Of a DNA stretch of 64,000 bases, positions 27,736 to 36,220 are shown in pieces. Source of the stretch: Endozoicomonas sp965208385. Its GTDB lineage: Bacteria; Pseudomonadota; Gammaproteobacteria; Pseudomonadales; Endozoicomonadaceae. The notes beneath the pieces were generated by a model. It saw only the letters and a list, made by a program, of their open reading frames with translations, was not told the DNA's origin and did no database searches. The translations under genes and the position numbers were made by a program. Every line of letters starts with the position of its first letter. Position 1 is the stretch's first letter. The DNA is taken from contig CBDBOO010000093.1 of assembly GCA_965208385.1 (NCBI GenBank), positions 1 through 64,000 on the forward strand, given 5' to 3'.

Positions 27736-27751
27736 GTGTCGGGAGAATGGA

Positions 27752-29251
27752 ATGAGCGGTGAAGGATCGGTATCTGGTGGGCTGCCTGTCTCAAGCTATC
27801 AGAGTGAGCCTCAACAGCAACCTGACAAGCAGTCTGTTGGCCGTCAGTTCGGTCGGCAGATTACCCATCATGAGCCTGAAGTGCAGTATTTTAGAAAAGC
27901 AGCTTCTGAGCATATTCCGCAGGGTGCCACTGGTGATTCTTTTCCCAGAATTATGGATCGCAAGGTAGAAGTAACGGATGCTTCAGCCAATTATTTTGGC
28001 TCACCAGTTGAGAATACACCATCTCAAGAATCTGATTCCCTGGTAGATCAGTCTTCACTGGCATTTGACCGGAATAAATTTCTTGTTGATGATAATAAAA
28101 GTCTGAGAAAAGGTGCCAGTGTTGATCCTGAAATACCGGTATCAGGTGGTCGCCGTCGAAGTTTCGAATCCGTTGCTAACAAGGTTTTGAAAGCCAATTT
28201 ATTCACCAAATCAAAAGCAAGTGCTTTGAGTAACCATGTTTTGATCGGCTTTAATAAAGTGGCAAATTATAAAAATCAGGGAATTCCACCGTCTTACCTT
28301 GAGAATATGCAGAAGGTGGCTGACAGGGAGGACACTATTATTGCCGTTCGCCCCGTCGAAAAAATCTGCAAAACCCTGATCGAAGAAGGTTATGAGTCCA
28401 AGGGTTTAAAGATTAAGGGCAAGAGTTCTAACTGGGGACCAATGGCCGGTTTTATTCCTGTTGACCAGGGGTTCAGTAAGCTAGCGGGAGATCCTGAAAA
28501 AATTGCGAAGTCCAACGCCGTAAACCAGAAAGCAATACATGTTGATCATCATGCGAATGAAGAACATTTACACATTTCCAGAGCCAGAATTGATGAATTG
28601 ACCGATATGGGGATTCTTAAAAACCCCAAACCTGTTGAAGCGGCCAGTGGTTATAAAGAGGCACTGGTATTCGAATCGAAACCACAGCATGGAAAGGCGC
28701 AGCTTTTTGAGGCTCATCAACGAAATGATGGGCAGTGGGATGTTTTTTCTGGCAGTGGAGATGCGCGGGAAAAAATGATGGTGATTCCCAAAACAGCCGA
28801 TTTTGATTTGCTGTTTTGTTTTTCTCCTTATGAATCCGTTGATCTAGGCGCAGAGGATAAAAAACAGGCGTTTGATGCCAAGCTTGGCATTCTTTCAAAG
28901 CGAAGTGAAAAGATTAAAGATGCTTTGAATGATGCCTTTAATCGTGGTGAGGGCAAGGATATGGTGCATCACGGGGCCGACACCGATAATCCGGTGACGG
29001 ATATGAAAGCAAACTTGCCTGCCACGGTGGTTATTCCCGAAAGTATGTTGAAAAAAATGAGTATCTACACTGAATCACCGATACTGGTTATGGATAAAGC
29101 GGAACTGGTTAAATTGTTTAGAGCCATGAGGGATAATGGTATACGGGTCGAAACAAATCCTTTATGGAATGATATAAAACATGCTGTTATGGAAAATTTC
29201 AATAAAAAAGTGGATTTCTTTGAATCTCAGGCAAGCCAAAACAAAGGGTGA
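27752..29251 (+). CDS. ExoY/edema-factor-type nucleotidyl cyclase toxin
   Basis: 499 residues. Residues 1-135 are polar, Ser/Gln-rich and probably disordered, suited to a secretion signal. From about 155 the class II cyclase domain is clear. RPVEKICKTLIEEG starts at Arg200. SKGLKIKGKSSNWGPMAGF carries Lys217 and Lys224, matching K346/K353 of anthrax edema factor. TADFDL has metal-binding Asp350 and Asp352. VHHGADTDN has His407 and Asn413, matching H577/N583. The EF catalytic His351 position is Lys222. No calmodulin-binding helical domain follows, so it is ExoY-like and may need another host cofactor. No secretion genes or chaperone are adjacent. Assignment by motif reading. Confidence 0.92.
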   Translation: MSGEGSVSGGLPVSSYQSEPQQQPDKQSVGRQFGRQITHHEPEVQYFRKAASEHIPQGATGDSFPRIMDRKVEVTDASANYFGSPVENTPSQESDSLVDQSSLAFDRNKFLVDDNKSLRKGASVDPEIPVSGGRRRSFESVANKVLKANLFTKSKASALSNHVLIGFNKVANYKNQGIPPSYLENMQKVADREDTIIAVRPVEKICKTLIEEGYESKGLKIKGKSSNWGPMAGFIPVDQGFSKLAGDPEKIAKSNAVNQKAIHVDHHANEEHLHISRARIDELTDMGILKNPKPVEAASGYKEALVFESKPQHGKAQLFEAHQRNDGQWDVFSGSGDAREKMMVIPKTADFDLLFCFSPYESVDLGAEDKKQAFDAKLGILSKRSEKIKDALNDAFNRGEGKDMVHHGADTDNPVTDMKANLPATVVIPESMLKKMSIYTESPILVMDKAELVKLFRAMRDNGIRVETNPLWNDIKHAVMENFNKKVDFFESQASQNKG

Positions 29252-29290
29252 AAATTTATAGATGTTGGTTTTAAATAATATCTGACTGGC

Positions 29291-29369
29291 TTCTCTTCTC
29301 TTCTCTTCTCTTCTCTTCTCTTCTCTTCTCTTCTCTTCTCTTCTCTTCTCTTCTCTTCTCTTCTCTTCT
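29291..29369. repeat. Pentanucleotide microsatellite (TTCTC)16
   Basis: Almost sixteen perfect copies of TTCTC, ending 17 bp before the start codon of the next gene and beginning 39 bp after the cyclase stop. No ATG-started frame runs through it, so it is more likely to affect promoter spacing or leader structure than to cause a coding frameshift. Confidence 0.97.
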
Positions 29370-29386
29370 GCTAACCATTATTATGG

Positions 29387-29938
29387 ATGAATAATATAAT
29401 AACACCGTCATCTATAATGAGGGCTAATGTTGTCGGCGTCAGTGGCAGTGGCAAGAGTACATTCAGTAAAAAATTATCTGAAAAGTTATCATTACCCTAT
29501 ATCGAGATGGATCAGCTTTTTTGGGGCCCCGACTGGTATTTGCCTGCAGATGAGGAATTTTTTGCAAGGCTTGAAGAGCAACTGTATAAGGATGCCTGGG
29601 TTCTGGATGGTAATTACAGTCGTACCTTAACGCTGAAATGGCAAAGAGCCGATACGGTTATCTGGATTGACTACTCATTCACCCGAACCTTATATCAATC
29701 AATATCAAGAGCTCTGAGACGGGCAATGACTCAGCAGGAATTATGGCCTGATACGGATAACAGGGAGACGTTTAAAAAGCTGTTCAGCAAAGACTCAATC
29801 GTGCTCTGGATGTTGCGCAACTATAAGTCAAGTCGTGTCAAATATCGGACATTGATGCAGGACGAAAAGTATTCACATATTAAATTCGTTCATATCAAAT
29901 CCCCGAAGAAAATGAATATCTATCTGGAATCATTTTAG
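29387..29938 (+). CDS. Small P-loop NTPase/kinase (adenylate kinase-like)
   Basis: 183 residues (173 if the ATG at 29417 is the start, which fits the family better: MRANVVGVSGSGKSTF). The Walker A motif is GVSGSGKST. IEMDQLFWGPDW and WVLDGNYSR follow, and WIDYSFTRTLYQSISRALRR is the Arg-rich lid-like segment. This pattern matches proteins annotated as topology modulation or adenylate-kinase-like, probably small-molecule kinases of unknown substrate. The (TTCTC)16 tract sits immediately upstream. Confidence 0.82.
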   Translation: MNNIITPSSIMRANVVGVSGSGKSTFSKKLSEKLSLPYIEMDQLFWGPDWYLPADEEFFARLEEQLYKDAWVLDGNYSRTLTLKWQRADTVIWIDYSFTRTLYQSISRALRRAMTQQELWPDTDNRETFKKLFSKDSIVLWMLRNYKSSRVKYRTLMQDEKYSHIKFVHIKSPKKMNIYLESF

Positions 29939-30021
29939 GGTAAAGGAGATAATCGGGTCTGAATCAGTCGTTTGATTCTATAAATAATTTCACGTACTGC
30001 TGTGAATTTATTACTGTGAAA

Positions 30022-30708
30022 TTATTGCTGTGTGGTTTTATAAAGTCGGTCAAATAACCATGTTTTTGAATGGTGATTGATTGTGTAAAGGGAGGCTGGA
30101 CGATTGCTTCCTCTGCGTTGCCTGCCGGTATCTTCCAGTAAATCACCTTTTAAAAAACGATTGCGAATAGAGCGCATGGGAGGCGATTTATCCAAAATAG
30201 CATCAAACACATTACGTATATCGGACAGAGTAAATTCTTCAGGCAGTAAATGGATGGGCAACGAGCTGTATTGAACTTTGTTTTGCAATCGTTCCAGTGC
30301 TTCCAGTACCAGGTTTTCGTGGTCATAAGCCATATTCTGCTGGATTTTTCCATCTTTTATATCGACCCAGCAGGCATCTGATGACAGAACTTCATCGGCT
30401 TCCTTATTAAGCAGGGCATAATAGACAACGGTCAAAGACCAGCCCCGTGAATCTCTAACGGAATCGCCTATGGTAATGACTTGTTCAAAGTAGGAAGCGG
30501 CGGTATTGGTCAGCTTTTTCAACTGGCGAACGGTGGTGTCTTCGAGAGTTATGTCTACAGTGGGTTCAATCCGTCCGGCAGGTAGTACCAGTGATTTTAT
30601 ACCTGATAGGCAGGTCTGCCTGTGAGCCAGGAATTGCAGATGGTCGCCACTCAGGCGAAAAGCGACCAGATCGACAGAGATGAGCGCAGTGCTCAGGCTC
30701 ATGGGCAT
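30022..30708 (-). CDS. nrtR: NrtR-type Nudix transcriptional regulator of NAD salvage
   Basis: 228 residues. The N-terminal 140 residues have a Nudix fold (LVLPAGRIEP, TLEDTTVRQLKKLTNT) whose catalytic Nudix box is degenerate, as in NrtR regulators. The C-terminal part is a winged helix (EFTLSDIRNVFDAIL, MRSIRNRFLKGDLLEDTGRQRRGSNRPASLY region). NrtR proteins repress NAD biosynthesis genes and release DNA on binding ADP-ribose-type ligands. It is divergent from pncA-pncB, with a perfect palindrome in the shared spacer. Confidence 0.9.
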   Translation of the reverse strand: MPMSLSTALISVDLVAFRLSGDHLQFLAHRQTCLSGIKSLVLPAGRIEPTVDITLEDTTVRQLKKLTNTAASYFEQVITIGDSVRDSRGWSLTVVYYALLNKEADEVLSSDACWVDIKDGKIQQNMAYDHENLVLEALERLQNKVQYSSLPIHLLPEEFTLSDIRNVFDAILDKSPPMRSIRNRFLKGDLLEDTGRQRRGSNRPASLYTINHHSKTWLFDRLYKTTQQ

Positions 30709-30778
30709 TTTCCTTGCGTATGTTGAATTTTATCCATTGTAACCGGTTTTTATCCTTTTATTACCAGTCAGGCCATTC

Positions 30779-30807
30779 TTGACAGGTAAGTGAACATAAT
30801 TCACTAT
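30779..30807 (+). promoter_or_regulatory. Predicted pncAB promoter
   Basis: TTGACA at 30779-30784, a 17-bp spacer and CACTAT at 30802-30807. The -10 and half of the spacer lie inside the palindrome at 30792-30824, so a bound regulator would block polymerase. Confidence 0.6.
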
Positions 30808-30824
30808 GTTAGTGAATTATGTTC
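30792..30824. promoter_or_regulatory. NrtR operator (candidate), 33-bp perfect palindrome
   Basis: GAACATAATTCACTA, a TGT centre, then the exact complement TAGTGAATTATGTTC. It lies between the divergent nrtR and pncA genes, 20 bp before pncA, and overlaps the predicted promoter. Assignment to NrtR rests on position and symmetry. Confidence 0.75.
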
Positions 30825-30843
30825 CTTTTGTCATGGTGGTTGA

Positions 30844-31512
30844 ATGATTCGGATTGGGCCAGCGGAAACCGTAGCGTCTTTTGATGTTGATGCACAAAAC
30901 TGTTTTACCCCTCTCTGTCCGGATGAGCTACCGGTTCCTGATGGCCATTCCATAGTCAGTGAACTCAATCGCCAAGCTTTGCTGGCTGGACTTCGACTTG
31001 GTTCGAAAGATGCCCATTCCCCCAGTGCGGTTTGGATCGCAAACCATGAAAGCCCACAGTTTACACCTATTCATGACCATGAAAATCTGGATCTTCACTG
31101 GAATCTTCATGCCGTCCCGGGAACCCTGGGTTTTGAATTGCTGGAAGGTCTGCCTCCGGTCAATGAATATGACTTTTTTGTCTGGAAAGGGATTGAACCC
31201 AATATGCATCCTTACGGTGCCTGCTTTCATGACTTGTCTGACAGCAAGAGCACAGGGGTTATCGAATTCCTCCGCGACCGTAGAATAGAAACTGTATTGG
31301 TGGGAGGGCTGGCTTTGGATTTTTGTGTTAAAACCACCGTTCTGCAGCTTTGTCAGGCCGGTTTCAGAGTGATTGTCAATCAGAGTGCCACCCGCAGTTT
31401 ATCCATGGAAACAGAAAAACAGGCCGTAACAGACATGAAGGGTTCAGGTGCTGAGTTTATCTCCAGCGCTGAAGAATTAATAATTCATCATACTGACAAG
31501 CCGCGGGGCTGA
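30844..31512 (+). CDS. pncA: Nicotinamidase
   Basis: 222 residues of the isochorismatase fold. It converts nicotinamide to nicotinate and ammonia, feeding the Preiss-Handler route. SFDVDAQNCFTPLCP carries the catalytic-type Asp near the N-terminus, KDAHSP and NLDLHWNLHAVPGT supply metal/active-site residues, and VGGLALDFCVKTT holds the nucleophilic Cys near residue 163. The last residues run within a few bases of pncB, so the two are co-transcribed under the palindrome-bearing promoter. Confidence 0.92.
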   Translation: MIRIGPAETVASFDVDAQNCFTPLCPDELPVPDGHSIVSELNRQALLAGLRLGSKDAHSPSAVWIANHESPQFTPIHDHENLDLHWNLHAVPGTLGFELLEGLPPVNEYDFFVWKGIEPNMHPYGACFHDLSDSKSTGVIEFLRDRRIETVLVGGLALDFCVKTTVLQLCQAGFRVIVNQSATRSLSMETEKQAVTDMKGSGAEFISSAEELIIHHTDKPRG

Positions 31513-31522
31513 GGAGTTGATG

Positions 31523-32698
31523 ATGCACAACCCCATCATACAATCTTTGCTGGACACGGATCTCTATAAGTACACCATGCAGCAATCTATGGTGCGTCGT
31601 TATCCGGAGGCAAACGCCAGAATGGCGTTTCAGTGCCGTGATGCAGGGCCCATGCAACTGTCTGTTGCTGAGCTGCGCAAACAGTGTGATCTGTTGGGTG
31701 AGCTGAGATTGACTCATGATGAATTGAACTGGCTGTCCGAGCTGCCTTTTATTTCTGATGAATTTGTGGACTATCTTCAATTCTTTCGACTGGATCCCCG
31801 ACAGATAGACATTCAGAACTATCAGAATGAATTGTTTATTGAAGTGACTGGAAATTGGGCTGAAATATCGCACTTTGAGATCTTTATTCTGGCGCTGATC
31901 AGTCAGTTGCATGGCAGTGTTTATGGCGTTGATCAGAGGCAGATTGGAGAGCAGTTATTAGCGGATAAAATTCAATACCTGTCAGATGCCCTTGAGTCTG
32001 AATCCGGACAGGCATTCCAGCTGGTGGACTTTGGCACCAGGCGTCGATTTTCAAGGGATTGGCATCACCATGTTGTTTCAACACTTCAGCAGCAGCTACC
32101 GGATAATTTTGTTGGAACCAGTAATCTTCATCTGGCGAGAACCCTAGGTTTAAAGCCGGTGGGAACCATGGCCCATGAATGGCTTCAATCTCATCAGGTG
32201 TTGGGTGAGAGCCTGATAACCAGTCAAAAAGATGCCTTGTGGATCTGGCTGAAAGAGTATGGTGACCAGTTGGGCGTTGCGCTCACTGACACCATCAATA
32301 TGCAGGCTTTTTTACGGGATTTTGATGAAGAGCTTGCCAATGCCTTTGCTGGCATACGACATGATTCCGGTGATCCTGTCCAGTGGGGGGATGAGGCGCT
32401 GAAGCATTATCGCAAGCTGGGAATTGACCCGAAAACCAAGTCGTTTGTTTTCAGTGACAAGCTGGATTTTGAAACGGCTATAGAAATTCACAGGCACTTT
32501 AACGATCAGGTCAATGTCAGCTTTGGTATAGGCACTTATTTAACCAATGATATGGGATACAGGGCGCCAAATATTGTGCTCAAACTAGTTGAATTAAATG
32601 GCCTTCCCGTGGCGAAATTATCCGATAGCCCGGGGAAAACCATGTGTCAGGATCAGGCGTTTGTCAGTTTGCTCAAGCAGACTTTTCAATATCAGTGA
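31523..32698 (+). CDS. pncB: Nicotinate phosphoribosyltransferase
   Basis: 391 residues from the ATG at 31523, which is best spaced from GAGGAG; starts at 31517 or 31520 are possible. It makes nicotinate mononucleotide from nicotinate and phosphoribosyl pyrophosphate. Family blocks: LLDTDLYKYTMQQSMV at the N-terminus, DFGTRRRFSRDWH, GTSNLHLARTLGLKPVGTMAHEW (region) and AFAGIRHDSGDP. Follows pncA by about 10 bp. Confidence 0.94.
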   Translation: MHNPIIQSLLDTDLYKYTMQQSMVRRYPEANARMAFQCRDAGPMQLSVAELRKQCDLLGELRLTHDELNWLSELPFISDEFVDYLQFFRLDPRQIDIQNYQNELFIEVTGNWAEISHFEIFILALISQLHGSVYGVDQRQIGEQLLADKIQYLSDALESESGQAFQLVDFGTRRRFSRDWHHHVVSTLQQQLPDNFVGTSNLHLARTLGLKPVGTMAHEWLQSHQVLGESLITSQKDALWIWLKEYGDQLGVALTDTINMQAFLRDFDEELANAFAGIRHDSGDPVQWGDEALKHYRKLGIDPKTKSFVFSDKLDFETAIEIHRHFNDQVNVSFGIGTYLTNDMGYRAPNIVLKLVELNGLPVAKLSDSPGKTMCQDQAFVSLLKQTFQYQ

Positions 32699-33032
32699 GA
32701 GGGAGAAGGTTCAGTGCACTGGTTTTTAGAGTAATCAAATTCAAATCAAGTATGAATTTCGATCAATTTACATTAAAGATCGCTACACCATTGCAGTTTT
32801 AAATTTACTTTGATAGTTTTTCCTCCGCCCGGGAGGGTAGTCTGCTTTTTCAGTATTTTTGCCTTAAAAATAGTCTGAATCAGAGCGGTGATCAACATAA
32901 TTGAGCCTCATGCTCGTGGTGCCGCGACCCGTTTCCTTTCGTGTTTGACAAGACCTGTGGCACATCCGATTAACCCGGGCGGGATAGTTGGCTGTGCTGC
33001 TGTGTTTTTTTCCCGCCCCGGTACTTACTTTA
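32699..33032. other. 334-bp spacer with hairpins
   Basis: A CCTCC/GGAGG hairpin at about 32820-32836 may end the pncAB transcript, though T-runs are poor. A longer stem (CCGGGCGGGA with TCCCGCCCCGG, one bulge) at about 32979-33022 lies just before the UPF0016 start codon and could be a structured leader. I compared it mentally with the yybP-ykoY manganese riboswitch and found no match. Confidence 0.45.
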
Positions 33033-33581
33033 ATGGATGCTTTTTCTGTTTCTACGATCATAGTGTTGCTGGCTGAAATTGGTGATAAAACCCAGTTACT
33101 GGCCTTGTTTCTGGCGATCCGTTACAGCAAACCCTGGTTGATTTCTCTGGCCATTCTTCTGGCTACTTTGATGAATCATGCCGCAGCGGCCTGGTTAGGC
33201 GGCTGGGTCGGTTCACTTTTATCAGAAGAGAGTCTGCGCTGGGTGGTGGCCATTTCATTTTTTGCCGTCGCAGCCTGGACATTGATTCCGGATAAAATGG
33301 ATGACGAAGCCGGTTTCCATAAATATGGCGCTTTTATTGCAACCCTGGTGTTGTTTTTTCTGGCGGAAATAGGGGATAAAACTCAAATAGCAACGGTTAT
33401 TCTGGCGGCTGACTATCAACCCCTTTACCTGGTGATACTGGGTACCACCACGGGTATGTTGCTGGCTAATATTCCTGTTGTATTTTTTGGCAATAAATTA
33501 TCGGACAGATTACCTCTTAACTGGATTCGCAGAGCTGCAGCGGTACTGTTTGTCGTTCTGGGGGTCGTTGCCTTGCTGTGA
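33033..33581 (+). CDS. UPF0016/TMEM165-GDT1 family cation transporter
   Basis: 182 residues from the ATG at 33033 (MDAFSVSTIIVLLAEIGDKTQ). It has two homologous halves, each with the hallmark EIGDKTQ, and about six membrane segments. Family members move manganese and calcium ions; bacterial examples export manganese. The longer frame from 32988 adds a Pro/Phe-rich tail that is not typical. It is a single gene upstream of the 4.5S RNA. Confidence 0.9.
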   Translation: MDAFSVSTIIVLLAEIGDKTQLLALFLAIRYSKPWLISLAILLATLMNHAAAAWLGGWVGSLLSEESLRWVVAISFFAVAAWTLIPDKMDDEAGFHKYGAFIATLVLFFLAEIGDKTQIATVILAADYQPLYLVILGTTTGMLLANIPVVFFGNKLSDRLPLNWIRRAAAVLFVVLGVVALL

Positions 33582-33778
33582 TAACAAGAGTGAGTCAGCT
33601 GGCTCATTCAGTTCATCTTATTGCGGGCTTAACGGATAATATTTCTGCCTGGTCAATTTAGCAAAAGACTGGCCTGTTCTGAAAAGTATTTTCCGCAGAA
33701 TCTCCCAATGGCAGTTGACGGGGCACAGGGTTTTATGGAGAATGCGCTGCATCAAGGCGTTACGCCCTGATTTCTATG

Positions 33779-33892
33779 GCGGACCCTGTCGGTCCCCTCG
33801 CAATGATTAGCTATGAACTCCGCCAGGCCCGGAAGGGAGCAACGGTAGTAGTGACATCGTGTGCCGGGGTGTGGCTGGCAGGGGACGTCACC
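33779..33892 (+). ncRNA. ffs: 4.5S signal recognition particle RNA
   Basis: The conserved SRP core is present: CAGGCCCGGAAGGGAGCA and, on the returning strand, GTGTGCCGGGGTGTGGCTGG followed by CAGGGG. The 5' arm (GGCGGACCCTGTCGGTCCCC) can pair with the 3' arm. The RNA binds Ffh and directs membrane proteins to the translocon. Its place just upstream of dnaX is common in gammaproteobacteria. The exact ends are estimates to within a few bases. Confidence 0.9.
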
Positions 33893-34021
33893 AAATTCCT
33901 GTGTTCATCAGGTACTGAATTTAAAATATTCCCTTCTAAATACTGTCATTCGTGCAATCCGGTAATATCTTCGATAGCATAGTTACACTTCTTACAGTTT
34001 TCGGGCATTGGCGCATTTTCA

Positions 34022-36145
34022 ATGAGCTATCAGGTACTTGCACGTAAATGGCGACCGCGCTCTTTTAAAGAGCTGGTGGGTCAGTCCCATGTCCTCCAGG
34101 CGCTGGTTAATGCGCTGGATCAGGATCGTTTGCATCATGCTTATCTCTTTACCGGCACGCGAGGCGTGGGTAAAACGACCATAGCCCGTATTTTTGCCAA
34201 ATGTCTGAATTGTGAAACCGGTGTCAGCTCGGTTCCCTGTGGCCAGTGTTCTGCCTGCCAGGAAATTGATGACGGTCGTTTTGTTGATTTGATGGAAGTC
34301 GATGCGGCATCCCGTACCAAGGTCGAGGATACCCGTGAACTGCTTGATAATGTTCAATATCTGCCAACCAGGGGACGTTATAAAGTCTATCTGATTGACG
34401 AAGTGCACATGTTGTCTGCCCATAGTTTTAATGCTCTGTTGAAAACTCTTGAAGAACCGCCGCCACATGTGAAATTTCTGTTGGCAACCACCGATCCCCA
34501 GAAGCTCCCGGTCACCATACTCTCCAGGTGTCTTCAGTTCAGTCTGAAGAACATGACGCCGGAGCGCATTGTTGGTCATCTTAAGAATATCCTGGATCAG
34601 GAAACCATTACTTCTGAAGATCCGGCACTCTGGCAATTGGCCCGTTCTGCAGATGGCAGTATGCGTGATGCTCTCAGTTTAACTGATCAGGCCATTGCAT
34701 ACGGTAATGGGCGTGTAATCGAGTCTGATGTCAGTGCCATGCTGGGTACTATTGATCAGGGGCAGGTCATGAAAATGATCCGTGCCCTGGCCACAGGTAA
34801 TGCGGTCGAGGTACTGCATTCTGTCGCATTGCTGGCAGAACATTCCCCTGATTATTTGGCTGTGCTGAATGATATGCTCTCAGTACTGCACCGCATTGCC
34901 ATAGCCCAGGCGGTTCCTGATGCTGTTGATAACAGTCAGGGTGACAGAGAGCAGGTTATTGATATTGCGTCGTCCATGACGGCCGAAGATATTCAGCTTT
35001 ATTACCAGATCGGTCTTGTGGGCAAGAAAGATCTTCCCATGGCTCCCGAACCCAGAAGCGGCTTTGAAATGGCCCTGCTCAGGATGCTGGCTTTCCGTCC
35101 TGATGGTGCACCGATAGAATCGCGAATATTGAATGTCGGGCGCGAGGTGGCTTCCGATTCTGTAGCTTCCGATTCCGTAGCTTCCGATTCAGGGTCTGCT
35201 TCGGGTGATACCTCATCCTCTGTCGAATCTGAACCCGAGCCTGAGCCCGAACCTCCTGTTTCATCCGAGCGGGTAAAGCCATTACAGACTGAATCGAATG
35301 AAGAGAGCAGACCGGCATCTTCCGTCGATAGTTTTGAACCACCATTAACAACCGCTAAAAACGCTAGTGTTTCAGGGGGAATGGCTAAACCATCGGTTGA
35401 TTCCGAATTATCGATCGAGAAGAGTTCCGTTTCGAGTGAGGTGAAAGAGAGTGAGCAGGTCACTCAAAATCCGGAAGTGAATCAAGACGAGGTGCCTCTG
35501 GCTGCTTATGAGCAGTTGATGTCGGAAGTGCCTTCTGAAAAAGCAGAGCCGTTGCAGACTACCGGCGAAAGTCAGCTTTCATCGAATCAGCTTTCATCTA
35601 ATCAGGTAAAGGAATCGGTTTACGACCGGCTGGAAAATGTTTCTCCTGAAGATGTATCGGCCGCTACGCAACCTGTTGGTCGCCCGGCTGTTGAGGCCAA
35701 GGCACCGCCTAAAATGGTGCCGGAATCTGAACGGATTCCCCTGTCTGATCTTAATGCAGAGAGTTGGGTAGTGGTGTTCCGGGGATTGCCATTGGGAGGG
35801 GTGACCGGCACTATTGGTTCGCATTGTGAGTGGTTAGGATTTCAGAACGGACAGTTCAGTTTAAGACTTGACGCCCAGAGAAGTACGCTTTACAACGATA
35901 CTCACCGACAGCGTATTGAAAAGGCATTGTCTGACTATTTTAAACAACCTGTGATGGTACAGGTGGATATAGGTGTTATAGAGTCGGAAACACCGGCAGC
36001 CTGGCGTGAGCGAAAAATTTCAGAGCGCCTGCAATTAGCAAAAGACAGTATTTTCAGCGATGCCAGAGTTCAGTCATTGGTGAATGATTTTTCTGCTGTG
36101 GTGCTTGAAGATAGTATCAGGCCCGTGGGCAACATCATTAAGTAA
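34022..36145 (+). CDS. dnaX: DNA polymerase III subunits tau/gamma
   Basis: 707 residues. It is the clamp-loader ATPase and the bridge between polymerase cores. SYQVLARKWRPRSFKELVGQ starts the protein; the Walker A is GTRGVGKTT, the zinc-binding Cys cluster lies around CETGVSSVPCGQCSAC, and the DEVHMLS Walker B follows. Residues about 365-570 form a long acidic, Ser/Pro/Glu-rich linker with tandem VASDS repeats and a PEPEPEP run. The C-terminal 130 residues are the tau-specific polymerase-binding domain. I found no A-AAA-AAG slippery site for making gamma by frameshift. Confidence 0.96.
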   Translation: MSYQVLARKWRPRSFKELVGQSHVLQALVNALDQDRLHHAYLFTGTRGVGKTTIARIFAKCLNCETGVSSVPCGQCSACQEIDDGRFVDLMEVDAASRTKVEDTRELLDNVQYLPTRGRYKVYLIDEVHMLSAHSFNALLKTLEEPPPHVKFLLATTDPQKLPVTILSRCLQFSLKNMTPERIVGHLKNILDQETITSEDPALWQLARSADGSMRDALSLTDQAIAYGNGRVIESDVSAMLGTIDQGQVMKMIRALATGNAVEVLHSVALLAEHSPDYLAVLNDMLSVLHRIAIAQAVPDAVDNSQGDREQVIDIASSMTAEDIQLYYQIGLVGKKDLPMAPEPRSGFEMALLRMLAFRPDGAPIESRILNVGREVASDSVASDSVASDSGSASGDTSSSVESEPEPEPEPPVSSERVKPLQTESNEESRPASSVDSFEPPLTTAKNASVSGGMAKPSVDSELSIEKSSVSSEVKESEQVTQNPEVNQDEVPLAAYEQLMSEVPSEKAEPLQTTGESQLSSNQLSSNQVKESVYDRLENVSPEDVSAATQPVGRPAVEAKAPPKMVPESERIPLSDLNAESWVVVFRGLPLGGVTGTIGSHCEWLGFQNGQFSLRLDAQRSTLYNDTHRQRIEKALSDYFKQPVMVQVDIGVIESETPAAWRERKISERLQLAKDSIFSDARVQSLVNDFSAVVLEDSIRPVGNIIK

Positions 36146-36181
36146 AGCGACATTAAGTAAAGTGACGTTAAGTAAAGTGAC
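36137..36181. repeat. Tandem 15-bp repeat spanning dnaX stop
   Basis: Three copies of (A/G)TTAAGTAAAG(C/T)GAC; the first includes the dnaX stop codon TAA at 36143-36145. Each copy offers TAA stops. Confidence 0.85.
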
Positions 36182-36220
36182 GTTGTCATAGTTTTTTTAT
36201 TCAGGAATGTAGAGGTCAAG

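Noticed and set aside
32880..33032. yybP-ykoY manganese riboswitch before the UPF0016 gene
   Set aside because: The leader has a GC-rich stem but not the conserved loop sequences of that riboswitch.
35150..35560. Possible programmed frameshift for the gamma form of dnaX
   Set aside because: No A-AAA-AAG slippery heptamer with a downstream hairpin was found; A-runs present are in the wrong frame or too short.
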